From Chondrosia reniformis (lineage: Eukaryota; Porifera; Demospongiae; Chondrillida; Chondrillidae), in NCBI GenBank assembly GCA_947172415.1, contig OX359200.1, positions 188,501-252,500 on the forward strand: a stretch of DNA of 64,000 nucleotides, written 5' to 3'. A model generated the notes under the pieces. The model was not told the origin of the DNA and searched no databases. It saw only the letters and a program-made list of their open reading frames with translations. The position numbers were made by a program, and so were the translations under genes. Positions 52,037 through 63,942 of the stretch are shown here, in pieces (position 1 is the first letter of the stretch; each line of letters opens with the position of its first letter).

Positions 52037-55000
52037 TTAAGTGAGTGTATTCACTTTAGCTAAACTGTTCTGAGAATGGTTCTTTCTCGGCAGCGGAACT
52101 GGATGTGAGTTCATGTAAACGGGATCGTCTTGGTCATCAGAGACACTTTTCCATGGCTTGGGAGGAATGGGAGGGGCAGGAGGAGTGTCTGCTTTGTCAG
52201 GCCCGTCATAGCTGTGCTGGTGGATAAATGGAGCTTTTTCTGGTGAGCTCGATTGTCTACTGGGGGGATGGGAGCATCTCGGTGGAATGGGCAGGGACCG
52301 AGACGGGTTGACCTGTTGGGAGCCATACCTCAACAACCCAGTGTTGTGTGTCAAGTGGTCATATGCGACTTCACTTGTACTTTCTTCATTAGTGCAAGGT
52401 TGCCCTTCATTGTAAGTACCAAGACTGCGTGACCGGTCCAGAACTCCATAAATGGGTCTACTTGACCTTGGGAAGCCATTTTGTGAGCTCCTATGGTCTG
52501 GCCTCCCGTAACTGCTCACACTCGTAAAGGAGCTCACTTCGTCACCTTCTCTACCTGAACTTGAAAACTTGCTTTCCTACAAATAAATAGATAATTTAAC
52601 AAGTATTTTGAATTAAAAAACTTGTGGGGTTGTTATCCTTACACTCAAATTAGTTGGCTACTTGTTGGGCTTATATATAGAATGATTTTGGAACCATCAG
52701 CATCCTCAAAATATTAAAAAATGATAAACTTTCTATACAATTGATATGCCTTATTTGAACACAAAATATTCCTGATAGGTATTATGGATATCATTCCATA
52801 CATTAAACAGCTTCAATTCACCGGCTACAGTGTAACTCTCTAAACCGGTACCAGAGCTACCAACCCATTAAAGCACCCATCAGTATGAACACTAAGGGAA
52901 ATCAGTATAAATTGAATATTATCAGTATAATATAATATAATCCAGAGTTTAATGATGATTACATAATATTACGTATACATAAACCATATAATCTGTTCCA
53001 TAATTTGCTCCATCAGACGACGCCATATTTCCTCTGCAGATTCTCACATGAGAAAAACTAGCCAAGTGAATAACTCCGCAGAGTTATTCACTTGGCTAGT
53101 TTTTTTGTAAATAACCGTTCAGGTCCGTACTACCGTACAGGAAATCAAAAATCCATAAAAATACGGAAGAATTCGTATGGTTGGCACGTCTGCGGTACTA
53201 AGGGTGATCTGTTTAGAGAGGCTCACTGCATTTCCTTAAACCTTCACAACACCACACATGTCAGAGTACATCTTCTGAAGTCTATTGACTCACACTTTTA
53301 GCTTCGATTCTCTGCGCCACTTTATGTACTTCACTGTAGATGACAGAACTAAATGGAGTGTAAAAGTAGAAACTACCTTCTCCTGTAGTACTGCACCTGC
53401 AGGAGGAGTAAGAACACACTAATTCAATTATTGTGCATTAAATCTTTATACAAAAATGCAAATGTTGCCAATTATACATTTCATTGAAACCCTTTCAGTG
53501 AAAATCAAAAGGATTAATTCCTATGTGTATACATGTGATAATGTTAATAGATTATTCCTCAGTGTATCAGACATGAGTTGAGTACAATGTAAATATTAGC
53601 TGCCCATTAGTTAATTGGGAACAGGAGAACGCACCTTCCTACATCAATAGTAAAGCACACTTTGTTAATGCCATATCTTCTTAGTGAACCAATGTACCAC
53701 GTCACAATAGGAGTATCTGTATAAAGTGAACAGAATATAATACCTTTCCTACCTACATACATAGATAAACACAACCAGTTATATATTATCCACTTACACC
53801 TTTAAGGCACCACCCTCTGGACACACCCACTGGTACCCACTCTATGGACACACCCACTGGTACCCACTCTATGGACACACCCTCTGGTACCTACCCTCTG
53901 GACACACCCACTGGTACCCACTCTATGGACACACCCACTGGTACCCACTCTATGGACACACCCACTGGTACCCACTCTATGGACACACCCACTGGTACCC
54001 ACTCTATGGACACACCCACTGGTACCCACTCTATGGACACACCCTCTGGACTAATCTCCAGTTCAAAGAGGTGATCTGTTATATGGCTTCCCACAGGGTG
54101 CAAAGATAAAGGCAACATGTTACAAGTATTATCACTTTGAGGTGAAGGGGTTCCGCAGACAAGGAAGTGACAGGCACTTGATTGAAAAGGCTCAGCTGAG
54201 TAGGCCACACCCCAAACTATACAGATTCATGAATCTAATTAAAGAACTGTATATACAACTAATAGAATTTATAAAATCTATTTACATATACCATAATTCT
54301 TGGAAATAAAATTCTCATTTTTTAATCATAGATTGGTGTTATTTAAACTGTAAATGGGTTACTAAGAAATATACATTTTGATTGGTAAATAAATAACCTT
54401 ACAACTCATTGGACTGCCAATGAATGAGGTCATGTCAGTGAATGTATACCCTCAAAGAAGCACACCTTGGCCCTGGACACATCCCAGCAGTGCATAATAA
54501 ACAATGGAAATGTGGTAAAACAGTTATTCTAGCAACAATTCCTTGAAAGAGAAGTAAGATGTCTTCCCATTAGGTAACAGTTATAGAGACTAGGTAGACT
54601 TCCAGTTACAATGTACAAACAGTAAACATCTAAAGGTGTCGTAATACTGTTAAGAATGTCCTTGAAAGTGATCTTTAATACATGTTTACATTACTACACC
54701 AGCTGCACTGCAAGACTAGCAGACTGTTATCAGTTCACACAATCAGTCAAATATGGTTCTCATGCTGGAAGGACAGCCTTGTAAATAAATGTAAACAGTG
54801 TAGTCAACTGAGCTACATATGTATGTAAAAGGACTGATTTACAGGACTGTATTGTGCAACACCATACATACCAAATGTACAAGAACTTGTGAACTAAAAT
54901 AGCCTTTAAAACCCACACTTCTAACAATTAAGGTCTGGCTGTACATTGTCTAGAGGTGCATGTAGTCCGGAGATGTGCTCGTTGACCCAATATATCAAGT

Positions 55001-58000
55001 GTTCACCTCAGTACCAATTATACTTTATATCTCAAAGTATGCTTGGTTGCCATGGAAACTCGCCAAAATTGGGTTAGTCACTGATAAATGTACTAATACA
55101 ATAAATAAGAGGAAATTCTTAAAATTATATTTTAGCAATGTTTGTAAATATTTCAAAACATGCTGAGAATGACTTTCATATTCTAAATTGATTCACAAAT
55201 GGAATTCCAAACACAGTCAGATGCTAATATTTATATTTGGTGTGTACTTCTCTTACTTTGTTTCACTCGGTACAAATGAATGGATTCACTCTCCACTGCG
55301 AGGTCACATTCCCCAGACCAATCAAATTTGCTGTTCTCCTTCACATACACCCTGTGTCTGCCAGCCCCTACAAAATGGAGAACACACACATATATATACG
55401 TACATTTTGGTCAACCAATTATGTGTATAGGTATAATGAAAAGGATTAATGGGGTCAGAGTATAAGAGACAAATATGCATCATTAAGTATGCTAGCCTCA
55501 TTAATTAATAATTCTGTCGGCAATAATGAAAACCTGATTGGATGGATGGATGGATGGGTGGGTGGATGGATGGATGGATGGTTGGATGGATGGATGGATG
55601 GATGGATGGGTGGATGGATGGATGGGTGGATGGATGGATGGATGGATGGATGGATGGATGGGTGGATGCTCACTTGTTTCGTCGTAGCCCTGTTGCAGTC
55701 TCATCTCCAAGCTGTTGGAGAGACTCATGAGAGAAGATGAGTCCGAAGAGGAGTTAGAGGAGAGTACAGTGTTCTGCAAGCCTTCAGCAGGGCTAGAGTG
55801 GCCGGTGCTAGATTGCGAGGGGGATACAGTGGGTATGGAGATGCTTGGGGGACTAAACTCTGGTGGAGTGGGGAGGCCGGGGTGAGGGTACTGGACGGAG
55901 CCCATTACTGGGAGACTCAAGCTTCTTCCAGGAGAGATTGGAGGAGCATCTTTGCGGTAGACAATCAACTTTTTAATTTCCTTTATCCAGTCATCAGCTT
56001 CCGCCTCAGATCCAGCTTGAAATCGATGAGAGCACCCTGGACAGAGCACGTCAAACATTTGCTTCTTGTCAGTTACTCTGTGAGTCTCCACTACACTCTC
56101 AATGCTCAGGGAATTCCGAGGGGCTTCCCCCCTATTGGCACTCCGTTCATCTTTGTAGAAATGGATGCATCCATGACCAGTAGAGAGGTTCTGTATCATT
56201 ATAGCCCATCTCTTACAGCTCTGGAAACAGGAAGTAATTAAAAATTAAAGTACCATTGCACTCTAATAGTGTCAATTTAAAGGCAGAAAAGCTATTATTT
56301 CATAATTGTCACTGTCTAAAAGCACTACATCACTCTACATAAGTTGGAGGTACAATGTGGTCACCCGATTTTAACAGATCATTTGCTGTAGAGTATATAC
56401 AAGTACATCAGAACGCCTTTAGAGATCCAGATAAAGAGAGTTTCTCATTTGTGACTGGGATGGACCATCAGATAATAGTGAGGCAGAACACGCCCAGTTT
56501 TATTAATCATATTCATAGCTTAGACACCATTATCAATAAATAGTTATATATCCAGATTGAAACAATCAATGCATCTTGTTGCCATGGTTACCTTATCCAA
56601 TACCTTCACTGTCACTAATGGTAACCACCTATTGGTACAGAGTGCTACTCCAAATACCACTCATACTTGTCTCACGAGAGGACAACTAAGAATGTGCCTT
56701 AACCCACCAGCTCAGGCTCCCCAGGGGGGCGGGGTAGGGTGGTCAGGTACTACTGCCAATGTAGGTAGGTTTGAGTGCAGCTGATTGATCAGTTATCAGA
56801 TGAGCAGGATTGATGCTGCAATAATGCCATTCCCACTAGAAATGGAGCTGTACTACAATCTTGCACATGAGACATGCTTGTGGACCTCATGAGGGACTGT
56901 AGAGTGACAGTCTGGTACAGTGGAATGGCTCTTGGGGATATGACCTTTCAATCTTATACATCCTGTCCAGTCAGCTGTCAGGATGTTCAAGGGGAACCCC
57001 CTGGATATTCTCCATTCACCAAGAGGTCAAACTGTGCAGCAGCAATGGCTTCACAGCAGACTGTGGATCCGGCAACAGGAAGAGAGAGTACATGGTACAG
57101 CCACAGGTCAATATTTTTCCCATTATTCTGTGGCTGTACTTTCCTAAACTGAATGGAGCAGTGGATATTCTCCATTTTAACTGTTAACCAACTGAGCAGT
57201 AGCAACGAAAGGCTGCTGGTTGCTCAACCCAGCCAGTCCGTACTATTACAAGTGCAATACATCTCAATTGTCTGAAAATAGACTTGAATAATTAGCAAAT
57301 TAGCAAACGGAAATAATAAATTAAACATTAAATTGCTATAAAGAGATATTGAAGCTTGCACCAGTGAGACATGTCTCCCCAAAGGGCAGTTCAGATGAGT
57401 TTACACACAAACAAAATGGATTGTCAACAAAAGGGACAGTCATTGATGTGAAGCCACAAACAGTTAATTGGACAGTGTCTTAACAACAATGCTGATAATT
57501 TATGATATTCACAAGTCGCTTGTTTACATTGAGTTCAGATATTTCCCTATAGCAACTGACTGTCAAATACATATCACTTTACACCTACGAAAAGGCCTCC
57601 CTACCCCCAATGAAAGCAATCGATATGTCAATTTTTCCTTCCAACAATGGAACCATTACTATTAATGGCAAATGTATTATTAACTTCCTACACAGTCTCC
57701 TAATGATGTGGTACTCCAAATGGACTACTGCGTAACACGTCCTGACGCGCTGTACCACGGCTCTATCTATCCTGGGACGACAGGAGAGGCGCGCCCAACA
57801 TACACGACAATACGACCTACTATACCAGGTACGCGCTACTCCTATACATCGTCGACGAGGAAGCGACCTCGGATCTCTCTCGTGCATAGATCCTGAAGTG
57901 GTAAAGCTTTCTATCATCAAATACCACTTACAAGAAGCTTTGCCAATCTTAAAAACTAAACTAGTCTCGAGGCAACAGCCCTTTACGAAACTTACCAACA

Positions 58001-58133
58001 TTCCATCTTTCATGGAGCCTTTTGTAATAGCGAGGTAGCTTCGCTTGACGATACAGCTCAACTGATCCATTGTTGAGTCGCTTCGCAGTGAAGGACGCTC
58101 CTGCGCGTCCATATCAGACAATGCTTGTCGCAT
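52037..58133 (-). CDS. DOK-like adaptor (PH plus IRS-type PTB)
   Basis: Six minus-strand exons: 57996-58133, 55674-56220, 55257-55367, 53635-53716, 53294-53396, 52037-52576 (506 aa). The PH domain runs from about residue 35 ([19 protein letters not shown]) to [16 protein letters not shown] Pro/Ser linker follows. The IRS-type PTB domain spans exons 3-5: [40 protein letters not shown] (the DOK WxYxxLRRYG motif), [17 protein letters not shown] and [12 protein letters not shown]. The tail has candidate SH2 sites (YGVLD, YDHLT, DPVYMN) and [12 protein letters not shown] proteins are substrates and brakes of receptor tyrosine kinases, recruiting RasGAP and SH2 proteins at the membrane. The start could also be ATG 58112. 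Introns 2 and 3 hold repeats; intron 1 (1.8 kb) has no coding signal. Confidence 0.9.
53053..53104. repeat. Perfect 24-bp inverted repeat (hairpin) in DOK-like intron 5
   Basis: Arms 53053-53076 and 53081-53104 are exact complements (arm begins AAAAACTAGCCAAGTGAATA) around a 4-nt CGCA loop. It could be a short MITE end, a cruciform or a small RNA hairpin; no ORF. Confidence 0.85.
53815..54050. repeat. 27-bp minisatellite in DOK-like intron 3, about 8 copies
   Basis: Unit ACTCTATGGACACACCCACT plus GGTACCC. The length is a multiple of three, giving spurious repetitive ORFs on both strands. Confidence 0.92.
55540..55668. repeat. (GGAT)n microsatellite next to a splice donor
   Basis: About 30 units of GGAT with GGGT interruptions in DOK-like intron 2, ending 4 bp before the exon 2 donor at 55672-55673. 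Confidence 0.95.
56930..57190. other. Inverted-repeat-containing segment in DOK-like intron 1
   Basis: GTACAGCCACAG (57093-57104) and its complement CTGTGGCTGTAC (57129-57140) flank a short loop, and GGATATTCTCCATT occurs twice (57003 and 57163). This may be a degraded mobile element; no coding evidence. Confidence 0.35.
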
Positions 58134-58418
58134 AAGAAGAGAGAACAGGCGAGTACCTTACACTTGAAACAAACACATCGCTGTCCCGTCAGACACCCCG
58201 GAGTTATAAATAGCGCTTCGACACACGTGACTCACACCCACGCAACCTGATCTCTCTTGTGCATAGATCCTAAAGTGGAGTGAACCTATTTGAGCAAATT
58301 AACTCTTATCTTCTCCTTCCTTAGGCATTTTCGGATTCCATCCTTCAGTATCGAATTAATAAGTTCAAGTGCTTTAAAAGTCATGCCAGTTCAATAAATA
58401 ATTAACAATCATTGTGAG

Positions 58419-61242
58419 TCAACGGTGAATCAGTTGGGAGTCCAAAAGGATATTATAAGTCCAGTCGTTGCCAAATATGAATGCTCCAGCGGATACCAGC
58501 AGAGATCCTATCACTGTCCACAGAACCTGCTTCACACAGGTCCTCCCACAGGGCGGCCGTGGAGTGCAGTACTTTAACAAGCACATTCCTGCAGAGTGGA
58601 CAAATTAGCAACTAATGAATCAGCAGTTTTACTACAAACACTAGGTTTAACTGAATAAATAAAATGTCTGAATCCATACTAAAGAGAATGGATTTATAGA
58701 GTTAATAGAATTTGGTTAGTCAATGCATTCTACCTTAAGAGAGTGCAGACACTGTAGCATTGGGAACTACTGGTTAATGATTGTGTTACCATGGCAACAG
58801 ATGGATGAGACTAACCGGGAAATATCAGTATAAATGAGGCAGCCAGCGCTCCTGCCGGACTGACTACAACAAGAATGTTTGGGATGAAGATACCGAGGAC
58901 CAATGTCACAGAAAACCAGATGAGTGCTATTACACGAAGCCTTGTACCTTCCCAGTTGTCCCACCTCTTCTCCCAGGAGGTCCTTGTATGTCTCCATCTC
59001 TTTCTGCTTACAACTGCAAAAAGAGCCTTTTTTAGAAGAACATCTACAGCTGATCTGAAAGGAAATTGGTAACAATCAAAAGCTTCACTTTTTAAAAAAA
59101 TGCCTGTATGATAAACAGTGAAAATAGAAAGTGCTCAATTAGCTTCTTTATAGCACTTCCTTAGAAGTTACATCATGTGACATTACCATATAAGGTATAA
59201 CTGCATATCACTATGGAAGTTCAGATAGTATGCACTAAAAAGCCATTTTAGGTAGACTTACCGTCCGCAGTAGTGGAGGATGGGGTAGGTGGTGATGAGG
59301 CAGAGGACAAGAGACAGTCTAGCCACGTCCACAGGAATGTCACTCGGACAAAAGTTTCTTAAAATGTCTGAGGCAATACACTCATTACTGAACAACAAGA
59401 CCCCAAACACGCCCACAAATGAATACACCGCAAAACAGATTAGATAAGCCAACAGCACCGACACACCGAATCGCTTGACAGATCTCTTTTTTATCCCAGC
59501 ATATACTGGTACAGCAGACATGTGGCACTGAGCACAGAGAACATATACTGGTACAGCAGACATGTGGCACTGAGCACAGATAGCAGAAGGTACAGAACTG
59601 TATCACATGAAAAGAAACACATTTTAAGAATGATTTGAAGTTGTACAATATTCTTCATAATTATTTAGAATACTCAAGGACAGCTAAGCAAAAGTGGAAA
59701 TAGAGGACTTTAAGATCTGAAGTGGATCCTAAAGCTTTGATATCACCATGAGTTGACTCTGTTGTGAACAGCTACATAGGTAGGTGGATTGTTCACAGGT
59801 CAATCCTTCAGTCCAACACATTATTTGTAACACTGACTGATACATGAACTGGAGACGTGAATTTATCAATCTATGTTTGCATGTGATACTCAATTGAACC
59901 AGTAATTGGAACAAAGAGGATCCTGCAATGTGGTCTTGTTGTGCCATGAAATCTATTGCACTGAGATAAACCACATTCTGCCACCTGGCTCACCTGATAG
60001 GCGAAGCAGAGGAGAGGGAGGGCATTGAAGAAGTCCTCCCACCTAACAGGACTGCAGCTTCTGTGGTAGGGAGGAGGAGATGACAATTTGATTGATCCTC
60101 AGGTATTGTCATGGCAACCTTTGATCTTCAACTTACTGAGGAATGCTCCTGTGGGCGTGGCACTGGTAGGTTGTGTTGTTCACTGACACTATAGCATATC
60201 TGACCATCATCACAACTGTGATGTAGAAACAACACAGAACTCCCAGGATGCTACAGGTACAGCAAAGAAAAGCTTACAAATGTACAAAATGGAGGACTGC
60301 TCAATATATTTATTAGAACTTAAGAGGCAATTGAATAAATTGTCAAAGCTTTTCCTGTTGGCACATGTAGATGAGCAAGACGTATCCTTATGAAGTGGAT
60401 ATCAGTGAAAGGTAGTGTGGGAAAGGTGGTTGAGGAGATGTAAGGTAACACTTAATATGGCATACAAGTTGTCCTTTGAATGCACGTACCTTGTCCAACT
60501 GAGTGCTCCAATGGTCTTCAACATGACCAGAGGCAGGATGAACAAGACGGAGAGTACAGACACGCTAAACTTGCGACTCATGTACCATTCGTGGGAAAGT
60601 AAAACAGTATTGTTTTCAACTTTAAAATTGGACGAAACTACACCAACAGAAACATTCATATTTCTATCACATTCCTATTAAAAAGACTGTCACAAAAGAC
60701 AGCCATTACAAAAGAGCTTTAGGGTGAACCTCCTTACAGTCCTCCAGCTGGTCTCCAATGACCACAATGTATGTAATGCAGGCAGTAAGGGAGTAGATGA
60801 AGACTATAAAGTCTGTCAGGACTCCGGCCCACGAGCCAAACATCTTGTTCATCAGCTCCTGCACAGTCGAGGCTTGATGGAGCTCACTGAAGTAACAGAG
60901 GATCAAGATGGTGCACAAAGCCACGCCAACAAAAAACTGTGGAATATAAGAACACACATTTTACAAGCTATATCAGTGGTCAATAACGCACAATTGTCTA
61001 GCACTCACTGCTTCTATGAGAAGACCGGAGATGACCCCACCAGCGGACCAGAAGGCGTAAGGCATGGCTAACAGACCCGCTCCCAGAGCCGCGTTGCTTA
61101 CAATGAACGCGGCACCAAGTACTGACGTTTTACCATCCGGTTTCTTTTCATCAGGAAGGGCTGGCTCTGGAAAGTACGATCCCGAAGACATTACGCTACT
61201 CGTTCTTAGTAGAGCCTTCTCCTCATTGTAATTGTCTGCCAT
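58419..61242 (-). CDS. Sodium-coupled neutral amino-acid transporter (SLC38A7/A8-like)
   Basis: Eight minus-strand exons: 61009-61242, 60730-60936, 60490-60674, 60137-60250, 59994-60060, 59262-59527, 58816-59054, 58419-58588 (493 aa). TM1 carries [20 protein letters not shown], the Na+/substrate helix of this family. Other matches: [102 protein letters not shown] and [11 protein letters not shown]. An N-glycosylated loop (NMNVS, NNT) follows TM4. The protein should move Gln and related amino acids across plasma or lysosomal membrane. The exon 2/3 donor (AG|GTTCAC) is weak but the only one fitting phase. Exon 6 has a duplicated acceptor. ATTGCGTAA-type motif 7 bp upstream of ATG. Confidence 0.92.
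59501..59582. repeat. 42-bp tandem duplication containing a splice acceptor
   Basis: Two copies of 42 bp (starting 59501 and 59543; unit begins ATATACTGGTACAGCAGACA) each carry the CTGTGCTCAG acceptor of SLC38 exon 6. Confidence 0.88.
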
Positions 61243-61248
61243 TTTATC

Positions 61249-61257
61249 ATTGCGTAA
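61249..61257 (-). promoter_or_regulatory. ATTGCGTAA motif upstream of SLC38 gene
   Basis: ATTGCGTAA on the plus strand, 7-15 bp upstream of the minus-strand ATG. Confidence 0.35.
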
Positions 61258-61493
61258 TCGACCCAATATTTACTGAATTTTTATTCCAATATCCATAATA
61301 TGTTATTCCTTCAAGCAGTTAATTTTATATATACAATGAATTTGGACCGCCAGAAAAAATTACTTTATCCAGAATATTCAAGTGTTATTAATATAAGTGG
61401 GACCACGTTGATGTCATCAATATTTAAAGCATTGGCCACTACTCACAAATTCATAAAATTAAAAATTGAAATTGAAACACTATGTTTGCAAGT

Positions 61494-63760
61494 TTAGTAT
61501 CTGCCACCTCTAAATCCTCCTCTTCCACCACGCCCTCTGCCCACTCCACGCCCCCTTCCAAAGCTTCCTGAAAGGCCAAGGAGAGAGAGTCAAATGTAGG
61601 TATATCACATAAACAGTAACAGTAAAATAATAACCTCCTCGTCCTCTTGGTGTTCCCCCTCTGCCACCACGCCCACCTCTTCCGCCACGCCCTCTTCCAC
61701 CACCTCTACTTGGACCCTCACCTACGTATATATACAAACAAGCTATTGAAATAGAGTGACACAAGTTGTTAAAAAATCCAACCTTTTGGCCTTGGAAGGA
61801 ATCTTTGAAGTGGAAGGAGCTTCATTGGGTCAATAAAAAACTAGAATGGAGTAACAACAAGGATGTATGTATATACCATAGAATGGAGTAACAACAAGGA
61901 TGTATGTATATACCATAGAATGGAGTAACAGCAAGGATGTATGTATATACCATAGAATGGAGTAACAGCAAGGATGTATGTATATACCATAGAATGGAGT
62001 AACAGCAAGGATGTATGTATATACCATAGAATGGAGTAACAACAAGGATGTATGTATATACCATAGAATGGAGTAACAGCAAGGATGTATGTATATACCA
62101 TAGAATGGAGTAACAGCAAGGATGTATGTATATACCATAGAATGGAGTAACAGCAAGGATGTATGTATATACCATAGAATGGAGTAACAACAAGGATGTA
62201 TGTATATACCATAGAATGGAGTAACAGCAAGGATGTATGTATATACCATAGAATGGAGTAACAGCAAGGATGTATGTATATACCATAGAATGGAGTAACA
62301 ACAAGGATGTATGTATATACCATAGAATGGAGTAACAACAAGGATGTATGTATATACCATAGAATGGAGTAACAGCAAGGATGTATGTATATACCATAGA
62401 ATGGAGTAACAGCAAGGATGTATGTATATACCATAGAATGGAGTAACAGCAAGGATGTATGTATATACCATAGAATGGAGTAACAGCAAGGATGTATGTA
62501 TATACCATAGAATGGAGTAACAGCAAGGATGTATGTATATACCATAGAATGGAGTAACAGCAAGGATGTATGTATATACCATAGAATGGAGTAACAGCAA
62601 GGATGTATGTATATACCATAGAATGGAGTAACAGCAAGGATGTATGTATATACCATAGAATGGAGTAACAACAAGGATGTATGTATATACCATAGAATGG
62701 AGTAACAACAAGGATGTATGTATATACCATAGAATGGAGTAACAGCAAGGATGTATGTATATATCATAGAATGGAGTAACAACAAGGATGTATGTATATA
62801 CCATAGAATGGAGTAACAACAAGGATGTATGTATATACCATAGAATGGAGTAACAACAAGGATGTATGTATATACCATAGAATGGAGTAACAGCAATGAT
62901 GTATGTACCACATGAGACATTTTATTTTCAAGGCACCTCAATTTGGAGCTCACTCCCTACTATAAAATCTATCAAATCTAAAGAACTAATTCCTCAAGTC
63001 TGTGAATCATTTTTATTCCCCATCCAATTGAACCTGTTTATTCCCCATCCAAGTACATTCTTATCCTTATTCTATTTTATATATACATTGGGTGCTTTAG
63101 TAGTAGCTATATTCAGCCACCCAATTAAAAGAAGGAAAATTCAATTCAATTCAACATAAGCACTCAATCAGACATATAGCAGTGTATGGTACATGAAAGT
63201 GACACCTTTTGATTCTCCTTGAAGGACGTGGCTTGCATGTCAGACTGTACCTTTACTGAAAAGTACTGCAGCATACAGTTAAGGGCATACACAATGCTTA
63301 TGCACTATAGCCTATTGAGGCAGCGAAAGCAGTCACAAGGCGACCTTCCTCCGCTCCCCAGAACACTAGGATGATACATAATTGAAAGTGTACCATATCT
63401 TATGTACAGCTGAAGTGGAAGGATACAAAATCATGAATAGGCCCAAATATATCGTCCACCTTTCCAATTTGCGATTTGTTCTCAAGATAGACTGGCGCGT
63501 TGAAATACGGTATCTTCTCGTTAGTGCACTTGCACACGAGATCTCCTTCGCAAGGATGCAGAAAGTGACCTAGCTCTGCGAAGCACGTGTACAAAGGTGT
63601 GAAATGAGCAGTTTATTGATCTGCACTTACCATATTACTAACCAATCACTGTTTCTGGCGGTCCAGTGTCTTGCGGATAGAACGATCTACCTCCTCTCCC
63701 GCGTCCTCTTGGTGTACCTCCACCTCGTCCGAAACCACGACCGCGACCTCTGAACGCCAT
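61494..63760 (-). CDS. GAR1: H/ACA snoRNP protein GAR1
   Basis: Six minus-strand exons: 63643-63760, 63427-63575, 63206-63265, 61783-61840, 61635-61721, 61494-61567 (181 aa). An N-terminal GAR (Gly-Arg) region ([20 protein letters not shown]) is followed by the conserved core: [54 protein letters not shown], and [20 protein letters not shown] second GAR region ([20 protein letters not shown]) ends GFRGGRY. GAR1 is a core protein of H/ACA snoRNPs and telomerase, in nucleoli and Cajal bodies, guiding pseudouridylation. Intron 2 is U12-type and intron 3 is dominated by a 37-bp minisatellite. All phases agree. Confidence 0.96.
61848..62895. repeat. 37-bp minisatellite in GAR1 intron 3, about 28 copies
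   Basis: Unit AATGGAGTAACARCAAGGAT plus GTATGTATATACCATAG, nearly homogeneous with an A/G variant at one site (ACAAC/ACAGC). The array begins 8 bp from the exon 4 acceptor. 37 is 1 mod 3 and the minus strand lacks stops, so three overlapping 300-370 codon ORFs appear; these are not taken as genes. Confidence 0.97.
63266..63426 (-). other. U12-type intron (GAR1 intron 2)
   Basis: Read on the minus strand: donor GTATCCTTCC, branch-site-like CCCTTAACTG (plus 63276-63285) about 12 nt before the AG. Matches minor-spliceosome consensus. Confidence 0.85.
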
Positions 63761-63767
63761 TTATGAG

Positions 63768-63776
63768 TTACGCAAT
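63768..63776 (-). promoter_or_regulatory. ATTGCGTAA motif upstream of GAR1
   Basis: TTACGCAAT on the plus strand (ATTGCGTAA on the minus), 8-16 bp upstream of the GAR1 ATG. Confidence 0.35.
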
Positions 63777-63942
63777 CGCCAAAAGTTACGTAATAATTGT
63801 AAAAATACAGGTACTGTACATATATACAAATATGCTCACAATATACAAAAATGAATAAGAAATAACATTTATACAATATAAAAGCTTTTTTGGCAGCATT
63901 TGATGCAAATAAGCAAATAAGTGCAAATACTCAGCAACTAGT

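Noticed and set aside
53891-54208. Minus ORF with many Cys/His residues between DOK-like exons
   Set aside because: PTB-domain exons on either side (55257-55367 and 53635-53716) join in phase and in correct domain order without it; part of the ORF is a 27-bp repeat.
56355-57205. Short ORFs in the large DOK-like intron 1 as a nested gene
   Set aside because: No signal peptide, domain or in-phase splice partners; one part is an inverted-repeat segment.
60380-60395. Plus-strand GTATCCTTAT resembling a U12 donor
   Set aside because: It lies in an SLC38 intron on the opposite strand from the gene, so it cannot be a splice site of that gene.
61822-62953. Three overlapping minus-strand ORFs of 308-370 codons
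   Set aside because: They are the same 37-bp minisatellite read in three frames; the array lies in a GAR1 intron and the unit simply lacks stops.
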